64,000 nucleotides of DNA from Euglena gracilis (lineage: Eukaryota > Euglenida > Euglenophyceae > Euglenales): assembly GCA_039621445.1 (NCBI GenBank), contig CP154956.1, forward strand, positions 33,763,437-33,827,436. Reading direction: 5' to 3'. A model generated the notes under the pieces. It did no database searches. It had not been told where the DNA came from and saw nothing but the letters and a program-made list of their open reading frames with translations. Below, piece by piece: positions 46,129-57,838 of the stretch. Within the stretch, counting starts at the first letter, position 1. Every line of letters starts with the position of its first letter. The position numbers were made by a program, and so were the translations under genes.

Positions 46129-46227
46129 CGGGGGCTCCGCAATGGCCTGGGGACGTCCCGCAGCGCCGCCTCGAGCTGGCGCTGTCGCCGCTCCAGGGCC
46201 GCCACCAGCTGCTCCTGCTGCTCCAGC
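46129..46227 (-). CDS. coiled-coil exon on the minus strand
   Basis: On the minus strand a C run and CTCCAG acceptor lead into LEQQEQLVAALERRQRQLEA, then ALRDVPRPLRSP, ending at CCG|GTGCGT. The Leu/Gln/Glu spacing and the codon bias are those of a coiled coil. It is downstream, in transcription order, of the repeat array and may belong to the same gene. The immediately upstream frame (SEAKQRRWAQTGAYADDP, 46245-46300) may be a further exon, but the gap is too short to be a normal intron. Confidence 0.45.
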
Positions 46228-46611
46228 CTGGAGGGGGGGGGGCAGCGACCGGGTCATCGGCGTAGGCCCCGGTTTGGGCCCACCGCCTTTGCTTGGCCTC
46301 ACTCAGGGGGACTGGGCGGCCCCAACCCAGAAACTCGTTTGCCGTATCCATTTCGTCCACCCCCACGGAACAAAACTGTTGGGCCCAAAATTCGAACGGA
46401 CGGACCCAAAGAAGAGACAACGCCCACGGCGGTTGAGGGCGGAAGCAACAAGCCCAGAGGAAATCAGCGGAGAGGGAGGGGGCGCCATTCGGGCCACGGG
46501 AGCCAACAAGCTTAACAAGCCAACACCCAACCGGCAGCGAAGGGCGGGGGGACCTCATGCGGAGTTCCGTCACTTCCAGCGCAGTCGCACTGGCAGACAG
46601 AACCAGGCTGA

Positions 46612-47250
<639 letters not shown>

Positions 47251-48384
47251 TTTTGGGGAAGGGGGTGCGGAGGCACTTCCCTGAGGAGGGGGGGGGGGTT
47301 GCTCCAGAGTCTGCGAGCCCAAAATCGGGTCAATAATTGCCTTCTCTGGGCTTTTCGCGCCTTCAGCGTACCAAGAACAGGCGCCCAGGCAATTTTGGCC
47401 ATGGGTCCAACCAGGGTCCGAGTTGGGAGTTGGGTCCCTTGCCCGGGCAGGCACAGATCCCCAGGGTGGGGTCGGTCTCGCCCTAAAGATCCAGCCCGGA
47501 CAGAACGGCCGCCTCGGGGGCAGGGGATGTCTGCAGCAGCCTCCGCACCACTGCCCGCCAGAGAGGGGAGCAGTGGTCTGCCTGAGGGAAAGGCACACGA
47601 CGCCAGACTGCGCACGACGAAATGGAGAGGCACGGGTCGGACAAGGCATGCCCCCGTCCGGTGGGGAGGTTATGATGAAAACAAGGATCAAGCAAGACGC
47701 TTTCATCAAGTGCATCATCAAGTTCAAGAGATGCCAGACGTGTCGAACACGGTCTGGTGCTGGTTTCAGGAAGTGTGCCAACCCTTGCCTCGGAATATCA
47801 TCCATTCCATCTGGCCCGCTGTCCCTTTCAGGTGGCAAACTTATGATTTTATCCCCACTTTGCCATAGAAGTTTCAAGTGACTATACTGCGGTCTGCAGA
47901 AGGACACCATGGTTGGAACAAACCAGAGGATTTTTTAGAATGGACGTTGACACCACCAAACCACTCACCCTTGGTAGGTGGGCTCGGGGAATGTACCTTT
48001 CGGGTGCAATTTTTGGGTTAAAAATTTTGACGGACCCACACACCCACCAACCCCCTCCCCCGTCAGCAACCTTAAAAAAAAACCTTAAGCTGACACAGCA
48101 CCTCGTGGGTCTCATAGAGAGCGTCCTGGATTGCAACTGCGCACTCCACGGCCGCGAAAGACGGCGGCGGAGCTGGCAGGCTGGGGCCGAGGCTGGAGGT
48201 CCAGCCGGGCATCCGCCACGGTTGGGGATTGGGGCTTAGCCCACCCCTCCCCTCCAGGAGGGAACCAATCAAAACCGTGAGACGCCGTGCTTTGCTCACT
48301 TTCCAGCGGAGCAGTGGCGGCCCACCAACCCCCCTCCCCAGGGCCCAGGGGGCGACACGGTCTTGCGGCGCCATAGCACCCCCC
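47251..48384. other. no exon defined
   Basis: GC-rich at 47260-47660, with frames on both strands but no consistent borders. 47660-48060 is AT-richer. A small GC-rich block at 48120-48330 is also unresolved. Confidence 0.3.
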
Positions 48385-48475
48385 CCAGGAAACTGTCACC
48401 TGTCAAGTCAGCGAGTACAGAGAGCAAGAGCGGAGGTCACGTGACAGTTTCCTGGGGTGTCCCCCCCCCGGGGGG
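48385..48475. repeat. small foldback, GGAAACTGTCAC family
   Basis: CCCCAGGAAACTGTCACCTG and GTGACAGTTTCCTGGGG are inverted repeats about 45 bp apart, ending in C/G runs. It is a minimal member of the family at 43955-44160. Confidence 0.6.
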
Positions 48476-48612
48476 GTTTCGAGAATGGGTGGGTGGGGGG
48501 CCATGGGTCAGATTTGGCCCGGCCAACGGCCAGGCTGGAAATTTTTTCAACCGTTTTCGGCCGATTCTGGCAGGATTTGGGGTGGGTGGGGGCCGGCCGC
48601 CAGGGCCCCCGC

Positions 48613-48771
48613 CTGGGCGCCCCATCGGGCACCGCCAAGCAGGCGGCCACGGCGCGGACGTCCTCGGCGCTCAGCCGCTGCAGCTGCTCCGCCAGCACCG
48701 GCAGGCGGGGGTGGCGGTCGGGCCCCCCGAGGGGGTTGCCTGAGAGGCCCAGGGCGAGGGCGGCCGGAACC
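48613..48771 (-). CDS. leucine-rich exon downstream of the CVGQIHE repeats
   Basis: On the minus strand, after GGACTGGAG, the frame reads VPAALALGLSGNPLGGPD, then PVLAEQLQRLSAEDVRAVAA and CLAVPDGAP, with almost all codons ending in G or C. LxLSGNPLG resembles a leucine-rich repeat strand, and the rest is helical. It may end at a GC donor (CCCAG|GCGGGG). It follows the repeat exons on the same strand. Confidence 0.5.
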
Positions 48772-49213
48772 CTCCAGTCCAAAAAAAACAGCACCCGGCT
48801 CTTTCGGGTCGGTGGCTGGAAACCTTCGGGGGTCTGATTTGGGGGGTCCTGTTGTTGGGTTGTTTTCTGGACCGGGCGGAGCCCAAAAAAGTTGTCATTT
48901 TTGGGGACCTAAACACGGGGGGAAAAGGTGCTTGCTGGACCCCTCCCTTGGGGTGGGGGTCTGGGGGTTCCACCACACCCAGTTGATACCCGGAAACTGG
49001 TAGAAAAAACCCAATTCTAGGTGGATTAAATCTTTCAACCAAAACTTGGAGGCGAAAGTCAAAAAGGATTAAAAAAAATACCATTTTGATGGACCCCTCA
49101 GTTTGCGCCAAATTTTTTTCCACACCAACCTGGCTTCCCCAGGCTGGCCAACCTTTAAATTTGTGTTTTACTTGCTATTTGGACCAAAAATTGCCCACAG
49201 ACCAGGGGCAGGG
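48772..49213. other. non-coding
   Basis: No exon or element end recognised. Confidence 0.35.
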
Positions 49214-49322
49214 AGATATTCCGGTCGGCCGAAAATTTTATTCCGGTGTTTTATTCCGGTTTATTCCGGGTTATTCCGGTTTATTCCGGAATTTATTCCG
49301 GTTTATTCCGGTCAATTCCTGT
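49214..49322. repeat. TTATTCCGGT tandem repeat
   Basis: About nine units of TTATTCCGGT with small changes (TTATTCCGGG, CAATTCCTG at the end). Confidence 0.85.
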
Positions 49323-49639
49323 CTGAATGGACTTAGGATTTTTTCGAAGTACAATTGGGCAAGGCGCTCACCCGGGCTTCAGGAATAGAGATGCATTCCT
49401 TGGTTGCCCCACCCCGCCAAGTGGTCACTTTGCACTTGGTGATGCTGGTCTGCGCACCACAACAGACCCCCGCCTTTTTGGAAACAGACCCATGAACAAG
49501 AAAAAAGATGGGAGAGAGCATGTGAGAAAAAAGAAAAGCAGACATGTGTCTGACGTCTGTGCAAGGTTTCGGAGAAACAGCCGCACAGGCCGGAAAAGGG
49601 GAGCAGGGGCACACCAAAGGCGCTGGCAGGAGGGCCCCC

Positions 49640-49811
49640 GGGGAACGGCGGCAGCGGGGACATCCGCACCACGGACAGCTGCCGGGCCTCGTCCGCCTCC
49701 GCCTCCTCCTCGTGGATCTGGCCCACGCAGCTGAGGTGGCGGGCCACCATCGGCGACGGGGGCGCGCGGGGCTCGCCCCCAGGGCCCCGCCAGGCGGGAC
49801 GGGGACGCTGC
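49640..49811 (-). CDS. CVGQIHE repeat, exon A copy 5 (divergent)
   Basis: Minus-strand frame MVARHLSCVGQIHEEE is shared with the other A exons. Then it diverges to AEADEARQLSVVRMSPLPPF. Differences from copy 4 in the conserved part are mostly silent (CTC/CTG Leu, TGC/TGT Cys, TCC/TCT Ser), which supports the minus strand as coding. The second half of exon A (KLAWAMAVAEEVEGL) is missing. It is the last repeat in transcription order, upstream of the leucine-rich exon. Confidence 0.6.
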
Positions 49812-50572
49812 CCGAGCACAAGTGTTCAGGCGTTGAGGTGTCCGGATTTAGTGAGGTGGCAGGGGGAATCCAGAAATTGAAATTGAAATTGAAATTGTTG
49901 TTGTTGTTGTTGTGGCGAACGTTGAAGTCGCCATCAAATAGGGCCCTGCCATGCAAGGATGGAGGCAAGGATGGAGTGGTTGGCACAAATCCGGGAAGTT
50001 TCCAAATTAATTCAGCACGACATTGACAGGTCCGCAACGCCCCCCCCCCCACCGGAAGTTGACTGACCAGCTTTCCTGTTGACTTGCATATCCCTCCAAA
50101 AAATATACCTCCATAATACGCATCCAGTTCATAATTTTGGCACCCGACGTCTCGGGCAGAGCGTGAACCCTTGTGGGAAAAGCCGGAAAGTGGTCAAAGA
50201 TGTCAGTGCACGCAGACTATCCAACGGACACCCTCTCCCAAAAAAAACAACCCCAACACAGTACACAGGCAACAGGCCCTGACCCAGACAGGTTGGACGG
50301 TACCGACGACCCTGGCAACTTCTTCTCATGACAGTCATGGGGACCCTGGGGGAGGGGGAGGAAAAAGTTCACCGTGCGCCAAAGCACGAAACACCGAAAT
50401 GAAAAGGCAAAGTCAGGGGATCAAAAGGGGGATGGAGATAAACTAGAGATGGAGATAAAACAGAGAGAAATAAAAACTGTTGTGATAAGGGGATGGAGAT
50501 AACTGTTGTCAGGCAAAAAAAAACACATTTGAAAAAGGGGGGGGACAGCAAAAGAAGAAAGCAAAGCCCGAG
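49812..50572. other. intron between repeats
   Basis: Contains (GAAATT)n followed by (GTT)n at 49876-49914, a CCTGACCCAGACAGGTTGG block at 50278-50340 of the family at 43955, and purine-rich GGGATGGAGATAA repeats at 50420-50510. Confidence 0.45.
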
Positions 50573-50734
50573 GACCCTGGCCATACTGCATGTAGCCCGG
50601 CGCGGAGGCCGCGCGGATCGGGGAGATGACGGTGGCGTGCCGCGGCGTGGCGTCCCGCAGGTCCTCCGCCTCGTGGATCTGCCCCACGCAGGTCATCGTG
50701 CAGATCGGGGACACCTCGGGGCGGCAGGGCCCCT
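50573..50734 (-). CDS. CVGQIHE repeat, exon B copy 4
   Basis: Minus-strand frame SPICTMTCVGQIHEAEDLRD, then ATPRHATVISPIRAASAPGY and MQYGQGP. Preceded by a TGGAG acceptor-like site and a GGGCCCTGC block common to all B copies. B is homologous to A around CVGQIHE and around (V/R)(I/M)SP(I/V)R, so each exon is one repeat of about 50 residues. Confidence 0.65.
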
Positions 50735-51469
50735 CCAGTGGACAAGGAACTACCCTCCCTAGTCGTCCGCCCTTCTCCCAACACCCCCCTAACCCGCCAA
50801 TAAAAAAAACCACCCGCGACTGCTCTTCTTCAGTCACATTGCAGAAAAAACCAATGGGGGGCTTCTATTTGGGTCCCCCTGTTTGACCTCGGCCAAAAGA
50901 CGGCTAGGGTTACCACAGAATGTTGCCTGCCCAGCACTTCCCGTCCGTAACCCCTCCTCACCAAACCCCACAACCAAACCCTGCCGTTTAATGGGGACAA
51001 AGCCAAAAATCTTTTGAGCGTTTTTGACAACCCTGGCCATTTCCAGCTGAATTGTCAGCAATTCTGGGCCAGTTCTGCAATTTCAGCCATTTTTGGCCTG
51101 TTGAAAAAAAAATTGGCATCCACACATCTTGTTCCTGCATTCACTTCAACTCCATTACAGCGGAACACCACCACATTCAGCAGTGAACTGAAAAATGGAG
51201 AGTGTTGGCATTTCTCTCCAAATGAAACTGCCACCTCCGATGCCGTTGAAAGCCAAGGAAGGACAGCCAACCGAAATGCGCCAATGGTAACCACATCAGT
51301 GCAGTGAGAGACATGGGGTATTGGAAAATATGTGTCCGATGCCCCTCGTCCTAACAAAGGGGGGGTTGTGGACAACAATGCAGGTCTCTTTGCATGACAT
51401 GACGCCACAAAGCAAAAACGGTAACGCTGCTTCTGTCTGAAGCAGGCATTTGCTTAAGAACCCCGGGGG
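50735..51469. other. intron duplicated between repeat units
   Basis: ATGCCCCTCGTCCTAACA at about 51338 also occurs at about 63500, so introns were copied along with the exons. No further exon is seen. Confidence 0.5.
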
Positions 51470-51855
51470 GGGGGGGTACTGGCTAGCCAATCGGCTAGAC
51501 ACTGGGAAAAATGGACTAGCTAGAACCCTCCCTCCCCCTGGGGGGGGGGGGGTCCGGGGTCCCCTGAACTGGAAAAAAATTTTCCTCCGGCGCTGCGCGC
51601 CAGAGGAAAAATGAGGTTTTTAATAGGTTTTTGGCTGATTTTGTTCCAAAAATTCCCAAAAATGGCCAAAAACGGGCATTTTTGGCCATTTTGGGGGGGT
51701 CCCAAAAAAAATTGGCGCTTCGCGCCGGTCACTGGAAAAAAAAATCCCACTAGCTAGCCCTGCTAGCAGACCCCCCGGGGGGGGGGGTCTGCTAGAAAAC
51801 CCACTAGCCAAATTTGGACTAGCTGCAGTCCAGCCCCCGGGGGGGGGGGGGGGGT
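51470..51855. mobile_element. C/G-capped element with CTAGCTAG motif
   Basis: Starts GGGGGGTACTGGCTAGCCAA, like the ends of the element at 8389, and contains repeated ACTAGCTAG and CTGCTAG units, a CCGGCGCTGCGCGCC hairpin, and a foldback GTCTGCTAG / CTAGCAGAC. Ends in a G run at 51840-51855. Non-coding. Confidence 0.6.
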
Positions 51856-51927
51856 ACTGCAATCCCTTAAACAAATGCCTGGTCTGAAGCCTCCTCCTTA
51901 CCCCCACCCCTTCCCAAAGAGGGGAGG

Positions 51928-52212
51928 GCCCCTGGCCCAGCCGAGACGCCAGCCCCTCCACCTCCTCCGCCACCGCCATCGCCCACGCCAGCTTCCCGGC
52001 CGCCGCCGCCGGCAGCCGCTTCCGCACCGGAGACATCCGCATCGCCGGGGCCCCCATCCCCCAGAACTCCGCCACGTCCGCCTCCTCCTCGTGGATCTGG
52101 CCCACACAGCTCAGGTGGCGGGCCACCATCTGCGACGTGGGCACGCGGGGCTCGCCCCCAGGGCCCCGCCAACGGTCGTCGCCGCCATCCCGAGTCCAGG
52201 TGTCACTACTGC
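51928..52212 (-). CDS. CVGQIHE repeat, exon A copy 4
   Basis: Minus-strand frame EPRVPTSQMVARHLSCVGQI, HEEEADVAEFWGMGAPAMRM, SPVRKRLPAAAAGKLAWAMA and VAEEVEGLASRLGQG. This copy has the clean acceptor TTTTGTGCAG, where other copies have GCGG. Codons are almost all G/C-ending. The long second half is Ala/Val/Glu-rich and probably helical. The donor is not clear: homology ends near GGGCCAGGG in most copies. Confidence 0.65.
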
Positions 52213-52867
52213 ACAAAATTCAATAATCTCGGAACTGCTCTGAAAACTCCTCATTGATGAAGTGTTCCATTTCACGCCCCTGCGCTTGACAGGCAGCAGC
52301 ACATTTCATTGAACTGGACGTCATTCAGACGAAATCTTCTAAGGTTTTCTTTTGTCCATACTGTTGCACAAAAAGTGTTGTCTGCACCCATCTGTAAACT
52401 GCCTCCCAAAATGACAACCACCCAGCAAAAAAAAAATCACAGGCAATATGCCAGAATTGTGCTATTTTCGAAAAGAAATGCTCCACAATGACAATGAAAT
52501 GGAAGCAGTGTCAACTGGTCAATCACGTGATAAATGCTGAAACACGTGTGGCTTCATACGTTCCTTCTGATTTGCGCTATCTGACCCAAATGATAAAAGA
52601 CGAGGATTCAAAATCATAGGGGTCAGAGAGTTTCTGGCTTGCCATCATTCCCACGTGTCCGCAAACCCCCAAATGTGTCCAGTATTTCCACCTGCTACTT
52701 ACAGACAGGGTGCGGTGCGGTGGCAGCACCCAGATAAGATTTAAGAGGAGGATCCAACATCTGTTCTGTGGGCAGAGATGAGGTAAGCTGCTTTCCAGCT
52801 CTTAGCAGCCTGGCATCCCTCTCTCTCCCCCCAGAGGTCCGCCCCTCTTCCCTCCCCAAGGGCAGGG
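52213..52867. other. intron between repeats
   Basis: Begins with AATAATCTCGGAACTGCTCT, related to the sequence upstream of A copies 1 and 2 (AATAACCTCAGAAA). No exon. Confidence 0.45.
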
Positions 52868-53028
52868 GCCCTGGCCGTACTGCACGCAGCCCGGCGCGGA
52901 GGCCGCGCGGATCGGGGAGATGACGGTGGCGTGCCGCGGCGTGGCGTCCCGCAGGTCCTCCGCCTCGTGGATCTGCCCCACGCAGGTCAGCGTGCGGATC
53001 GGGGGCACCTCGGGGCGGCAGGGCCTCT
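52868..53028 (-). CDS. CVGQIHE repeat, exon B copy 3
   Basis: Minus-strand frame RPEVPPIRTLTCVGQIHEAE, DLRDATPRHATVISPIRAAS, APGCVQYGQGP. Differs from B copy 2 in a few bases, mostly third positions (Gly GGC/GGT, Tyr TAC/TAT). A good acceptor (TTGTCGCAG) lies at 53029-53037. Confidence 0.65.
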
Positions 53029-53127
53029 CTGCGACAACGCCCCCCAAACCCTACCCCACGACATGTTGCCCACCCATCGACAATCCCACGCGTAGCTTGG
53101 CCCTTCCAAGAGTGGGGCTGCCCAAAA

Positions 53128-53217
53128 AAAAAAAAAACAAAAGAAAAAAAGAAAAAAAAAAAAAAAAAAATGTAACAAAAAACGAGGCCCCCCCCCCCCC
53201 CCCCCCCCCCCCCCCAT
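53128..53217. repeat. poly-A tract followed by poly-C tract
   Basis: About 45 bp of A-rich sequence and then about 30 C. Non-coding low complexity. Confidence 0.9.
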
Positions 53218-53987
53218 CTGAAAGCGCAGGGCCCAAATAAAATGGCACCCCATCTCAGGCTGACCGAGTAAAGCAATGGAGATACCACAGAAAAAAATCA
53301 AACCTTGCTTGATATGCCACATTTTTATTAAAAAAAAACCCTGGTTCCTGGCGGACAAAGGAAAAGACATCCAATATCTGCAGCAAAAGGGTCCAAGAAG
53401 TGAACTCCCAAAATGACATACCTCCAAAATAGGAAACCCCCCCATTTACAATTTGGGCACCCAAGGTCGGCGACCAAGGGGATCATTATTTGGTAATCAC
53501 TATTTTTGGTGATTTTTTTCAAACGCAACATTGAAAGCACTTCCACTTCACAAGTGCCTCTGCGCCTCCTGTTTCTCGGTAATTCTCGGTATTTTCGCAC
53601 AAGGTAAGCAATTTTGCATTGTGCCCAGGCTCAGTTTCACCGATTTCTGTGTTTTTTTCGGATGTTCTTGGAAATTTTCCGCCCTTTTTTCCTTTTTCTT
53701 TCCCAGAGTGCCACAAGGGGGGGGGGCATTATTTGGAGGGGTCATTGTTTTGGAAAACACTTCCTGGACACACCCACTCTTGACCACCACCAAAGCCTGC
53801 TACTGAATGGATGCAAAGCTTCAGCCCACACACAAAAGAGACCTCACCTCAGCAGTAAACTGAATTATAGTAGGTAGTAGTGAACTTAGTACTTGAGCAG
53901 TGAACTGAAAAATGGGCCACTCCCACACTCCCACACTCCCACAGTCCCAGGACATCCGCTGCTCCCATGGGAGGAGGAGGCTGGAGA
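53218..53987. other. intron between repeats
   Basis: GAATGGATGCAAAGCTTCAGC at about 53805 has counterparts at 58670 and 63343, again showing intron duplication. Part of a C/G-capped block lies at 53715-53760. Confidence 0.45.
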
Positions 53988-54117
53988 GCCCCTGGCCCAG
54001 CCGCGACGCCAGCCCCTCCACCTCCTCCGCCACCGCCATCGCCCACGCCAGCTTCCCGGCCGCCGTCGGCGGCAGCCGCTTCCGCACCGGAGACATCAGC
54101 ATCGTCGGGGCCCCCAT
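53988..54117 (-). pseudogene. CVGQIHE repeat, exon A copy 3, second half, cut by an element
   Basis: Minus-strand frame APTMLMSPVRKRLPPTAAGK, then LAWAMAVAEEVEGLASRLGQ. It is contiguous in other copies with the part now at 54481-54635. The break lies in the codons for GMGAP. Two amino acid changes against copies 1 and 2 (Arg to Leu, Ala to Thr) suggest relaxed constraint. Called a pseudogene because no GT/AG pair restores the frame cleanly, but splicing with cryptic sites is not excluded. Confidence 0.55.
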
Positions 54118-54472
54118 CATACCATTGCTTAGCGACCCCCGGAGGGGGAGGGGGGGAGTCACTTTCCACTCCAAAAAAATAGTCAGTCACTTTTTTCGGC
54201 CAAGCCAGTCAGTCACTTTACCCCCGGGGGGGGTAAGCCACTCAGGAAAACCAGTCACTTTTTGGCCTTTCAAGGCCACTTTTGGCCAAAATTTTCTCCG
54301 GTGCCTTCGGCGCCGTTTGGCCACTCAGCCACTTTTGGGTGATTTCTGGCCTACCCCACCCCTGGGGGGGGGGGGGTCACGGCCAAAAAACCAGTCAGTC
54401 AGTCACTCTGAAAAAACCAGTCAGTCACCCCCCCCCGGGGGTGGGGTGGTACAGGTGTTAAGCAATGGTCTG
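54118..54472. mobile_element. 355-bp element inserted into a coding exon
   Basis: Ends CATACCATTGCTTA and, as complement, CAGACCATTGCTTA are 14-bp inverted repeats with one mismatch. Flanks GCCCCCAT (54110-54117) and GCTCCCAT (54473-54480) are an 8-bp target duplication with one mismatch. The uninterrupted sequence exists in four other A copies. The interior has CAGTCAGTCACTT units, C/G runs and a CCGGTGCCTTCGGCGCC hairpin, the same style as the intronic elements. Confidence 0.82.
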
Positions 54473-54480
54473 GCTCCCAT

Positions 54481-54635
54481 CCCCCAGAACTCCGCCACGT
54501 CCGCCTCCTCCTCGTGGATCTGGCCCACGCAGCTCAGGTGGCGGGCCACCATCTGCGATGTGGGCACGCGGGGCTCGCCCCCAGGGCCCCGCCAACGGTC
54601 GTCGCCGCCATCCCGAGTCCAGGTGTCCCCACCGC
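54481..54635 (-). pseudogene. CVGQIHE repeat, exon A copy 3, first half
   Basis: Minus-strand frame EPRVPTSQMVARHLSCVGQI, HEEEADVAEFWGMG, identical in protein to copies 1, 2 and 4. Read into the element it would add RPLLNTCTTPPPGGGD and stop. Confidence 0.6.
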
Positions 54636-54884
54636 ACAAAACAATGTGATGCTTCAGCGAGAACCATTCAGCGTTTGTTGTGGCAATTTAGGGTCCCAAG
54701 GTTTGGCAGTGAAGCCGCTAGTGGCTGCAACCTGTTTTCGTAGTCTTTAAGATTTGTTGCCGCAGCGTATGCATGTTGTTATTATTTGAGGCCCGTGGTG
54801 TCCCAATGAGCTATTGAAGCATCTGCAAACTTCAAAAGCGGCATGGGTGGCATCTGTATGCATCAAAAAAAATACACATGAACT
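54636..54884. other. intron between repeats
   Basis: No feature recognised. Confidence 0.35.
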
Positions 54885-55262
54885 CCACCCAAATAATAGC
54901 CCCCCCTTGAATAATAGCGCCCCCCCAAATAATAGCCCGCCCAGGGATTTTTTTTATTATTATTTTGCCCCCCCCCCCGGATGCTTTGAGCTCGAACGTC
55001 GTGACTGTTTACCTGTCAGGACACAAAAAGCTGCCAATTTTTCCTGAAACAATTTTTTTGCGCACAAAAACCACTCATCTTGACAGGAGGGTCCTTATAA
55101 AGGGGGAATTTTGAGGGCATTTCTCCAGGGGGCATTTCTCCTGTTTTCCGATGCAAAAAATCCAAATTACAGCCCCCTCCAATAATACCCCCCTGCGATT
55201 TTAACCGAGTGTCCGAATAATAACCCTCCCAATTAGAAGCCCCCCCCCCGGGGCTACAATGT
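54885..55262. mobile_element. C/G-capped element, AATAATAGCCCCC family
   Basis: Repeated CCAAATAATAGCCCCCCC blocks on the left and CCAATAATACCCCC plus AATTAGAAGCCCCCCCCC on the right. Same family as 12571-12942 and 26040-26450. Non-coding. Confidence 0.5.
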
Positions 55263-55309
55263 GATCACTCTGCGGAAACCCCGAGGGGGGGGGGTTCTAA
55301 CTTAGGCGG

Positions 55310-57838
55310 CGCGAATTGCCCAACTAATCTCTGCGTTTTTTTTTTTGACGCTTTTTGGCTTTTTTGAAACCCCCTTAAAAAGACACAAAATTTTAGGTTC
55401 AGAGGGGTGTGTGGAAGCTTTGGGCCAAAATTTTCCGGAAGTGGTTTTGTCCAGTAATCCGCCCAAACGATTTACGATTGTGTGCGAATTGTGTGATTTG
55501 GGGGTGTACTGGAAATGTTTGAAATGGAAAACACCGACTTTGAATGGGTGTGACATGGGGCTGGTGTCCATGGTTTATGTTATTAACAGTATTTGAGAAA
55601 CGAATAAATATTGCAAGTGTACGTGGATAACCGCGTAAAACGAAACAAGAGGTGTCAGACAACACAGTTAAATTGTTTAGGCGGTTATCCGCGCAGAATA
55701 CACTTGTACGCGTATTACCGCCTACAACTGAAAACAAAGAATGGTACGCAGATTACCACCCACCATAACACAAACAGTTGGTACCCCCAAAATTTTTCGA
55801 CAGCACAAAAATTTGGGTCGTTTTGGGTCCATTTTGGGCATTCTAACAAAAAAAAAAAAAAAAGAAAAAAAAAAAAAAAAAAACACCTGGCCTCCGGAGC
55901 CCGGTTTTTGGTGATGCTGCCGGACCCTCCCTCTGGAGGGGGGGGTGACACGGTGTTGCAGGTGAAGAAGAAGCAACCGCCTAAGCAACCCGCCCATTTT
56001 TGAACATCTCGTGAGTCCCGAGGTCCAGTGATGGGGGAGGTGAGCAGACAACACTGCCCAAAAGATGCTATAATTTCTGCAAAGGGATGTTTTAGGCGGT
56101 TAGCTGCGCAAAATTTGTTTTTGTGATGAAGAGATGCTGCTTTACGGAGGGGACTGGACTGGGAATAACATTAAAAATGAGGTTAGGTGGTTTACCGCCT
56201 AAAGCAGTGATGATTCTGCAACGAGGTGTGTGGTGTGTGTGCTTGCCCCGCAAAGCACCTCCCAGGGCCCTCCTCCTGGAACCCAACGGTTTTGGTGGTC
56301 CAAAATCAAGGTTTGGGGAAGGCTGACAAAGAAGTGATTCAAGATATGGACGGATAAACGCCAGTCTTCCAAGTTCTGAAAAATTCAAGGCCCGTTTAAT
56401 TGTTTTTTAAAAGAGTTTTTCGGCATTTTTCCTTTGAAAATCTGCAGTTTTTGCTGAATTTCAGACAAAATGCCCAAACCTCTCATTTTTTCCTGGCTCT
56501 TCCTCCTTCCGGTCGGCAACATGCCTCCGGAGGAGGCAACGGTGGTCTCCACAGTCAGAAGCCGTGCGGGAGGGGGGTAAACCAGAAGGCGGTCGTTCTC
56601 AACCAACGCCAGGTCGTTGTTTGACCCGGTGCATTTGGCTTCCATCCATGTAACCACTCTCAACACAAATGTATCCAGTCCTTTTGGAAACCACCCCTGC
56701 TCTGAGTGCCCAAGTTTAAGGGCTGGCCGTCTCTCCTCAGTTGGTCAACCCCTGCTGGTGCGATCTCCTCTCCCTGGCTTCCGTAAACCTCCACGCCTCA
56801 AACTCACCACAACACGCCAGACACCATTCAGTTGCAAACTGCCTGGCAGCCTGGCAACAAAGTCTGCCGTCCGTGTACTCCGCAAAGATTCACAACTGTG
56901 ACTGGTGTCACAAGTAGGGTTGCAAAGCTTTGCAAACAAACCAGCAGAGTTCATTTCTAGGGTGGTTTCCATCTTCCACCCCCATCCCATCATCCACAAA
57001 GGCTTTGATTTTTCTGCCCACCATTAACCCGGCCAGGCGGTTTCCCGCCTGACTTCTCTGACCTCACAACTGGTATGCCCCCCCCCCTCCATCTCATTAG
57101 TTGTGTCTGTGCAAACCCTGTTTCCATCCGAACTCATAAAAGGAGACCAGGCCTCAGTGCTCAAAGGCTGACAAGTCAGTCGTTGGCCTCCAGAGTGGGT
57201 ACTCTGTATTTTCGTTTAAGCAGAAAACCGCCTACGTCGTCTCTTGGTCCCCACCCAACCCTATGCCAACTCCTCAATGGTGTTTTTGAATTAATGTGGA
57301 AATGGTCAGGCGGTTAACCACCTGAAACGAAATTGTTGGTGGTGGAAAGACTTGTAGGTTTTGGCTCATACTGGATGGTGCGAGTGCACAGTTTCATAAA
57401 TCAGTTACTTCTTCTTTTTTGTGTTTTTGGGTCGTTTTAGACAGGAACCTTTTTTATCCAAGTGCGTTGGCGAATTCAGGATATCGTCGGGTGGTACCTG
57501 CCCACGTTGTCAGGGAGTTATCCAGCTACCATTGGCTACGGTGTTACTGTCCCCCATTCCAGAGACCCTGGCAGGCAATGGCACCTGGCCTATGCCAGTC
57601 TCGACACAGGGGGGGTGAGAGCAACACCACCAGGGCACCACCATTGTTTCTTATTCCATCCAGACAGATTCTCGCCTACACCAAGTCGCCATACACTCAC
57701 CACGTATACACACACAGTAGGCGGATTCACTCCGTGTCACCCTCTCAAAATTTTGAGCACAAAACGGTGGGGTATCGTAAGCGGAAACCGTGCACCTCAA
57801 ACGCACAGAAATTGGAAAAAAAAATTGGGCAATTCGCG
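55310..57838. mobile_element. 2.5-kb element with TAGGCGGTTA palindromes
   Basis: CGCGAATTGCCCAA at 55310-55323 and its exact complement at 57825-57838 are the likely ends. At least ten hairpin-like sites with arms AGGCGGTTA / ACCGCCTA (for example 55676, 56091, 57033, 57305) occur only here. The left end is preceded by CTTAGGCGG, the terminal sequence of the element at 7192, hinting at relatedness. No target duplication was recognised and no transposase frame was found. Confidence 0.58.

Noticed and set aside
51928-52212. Plus-strand reading of exons A and B (SSSWIWPTQ, SASWICPTQ frames)
   Set aside because: Those frames are open too and B has a CAG|GTCAGC site on the plus strand, but base differences between copies fall at third positions of the minus-strand frame, which also has the more natural codon use.
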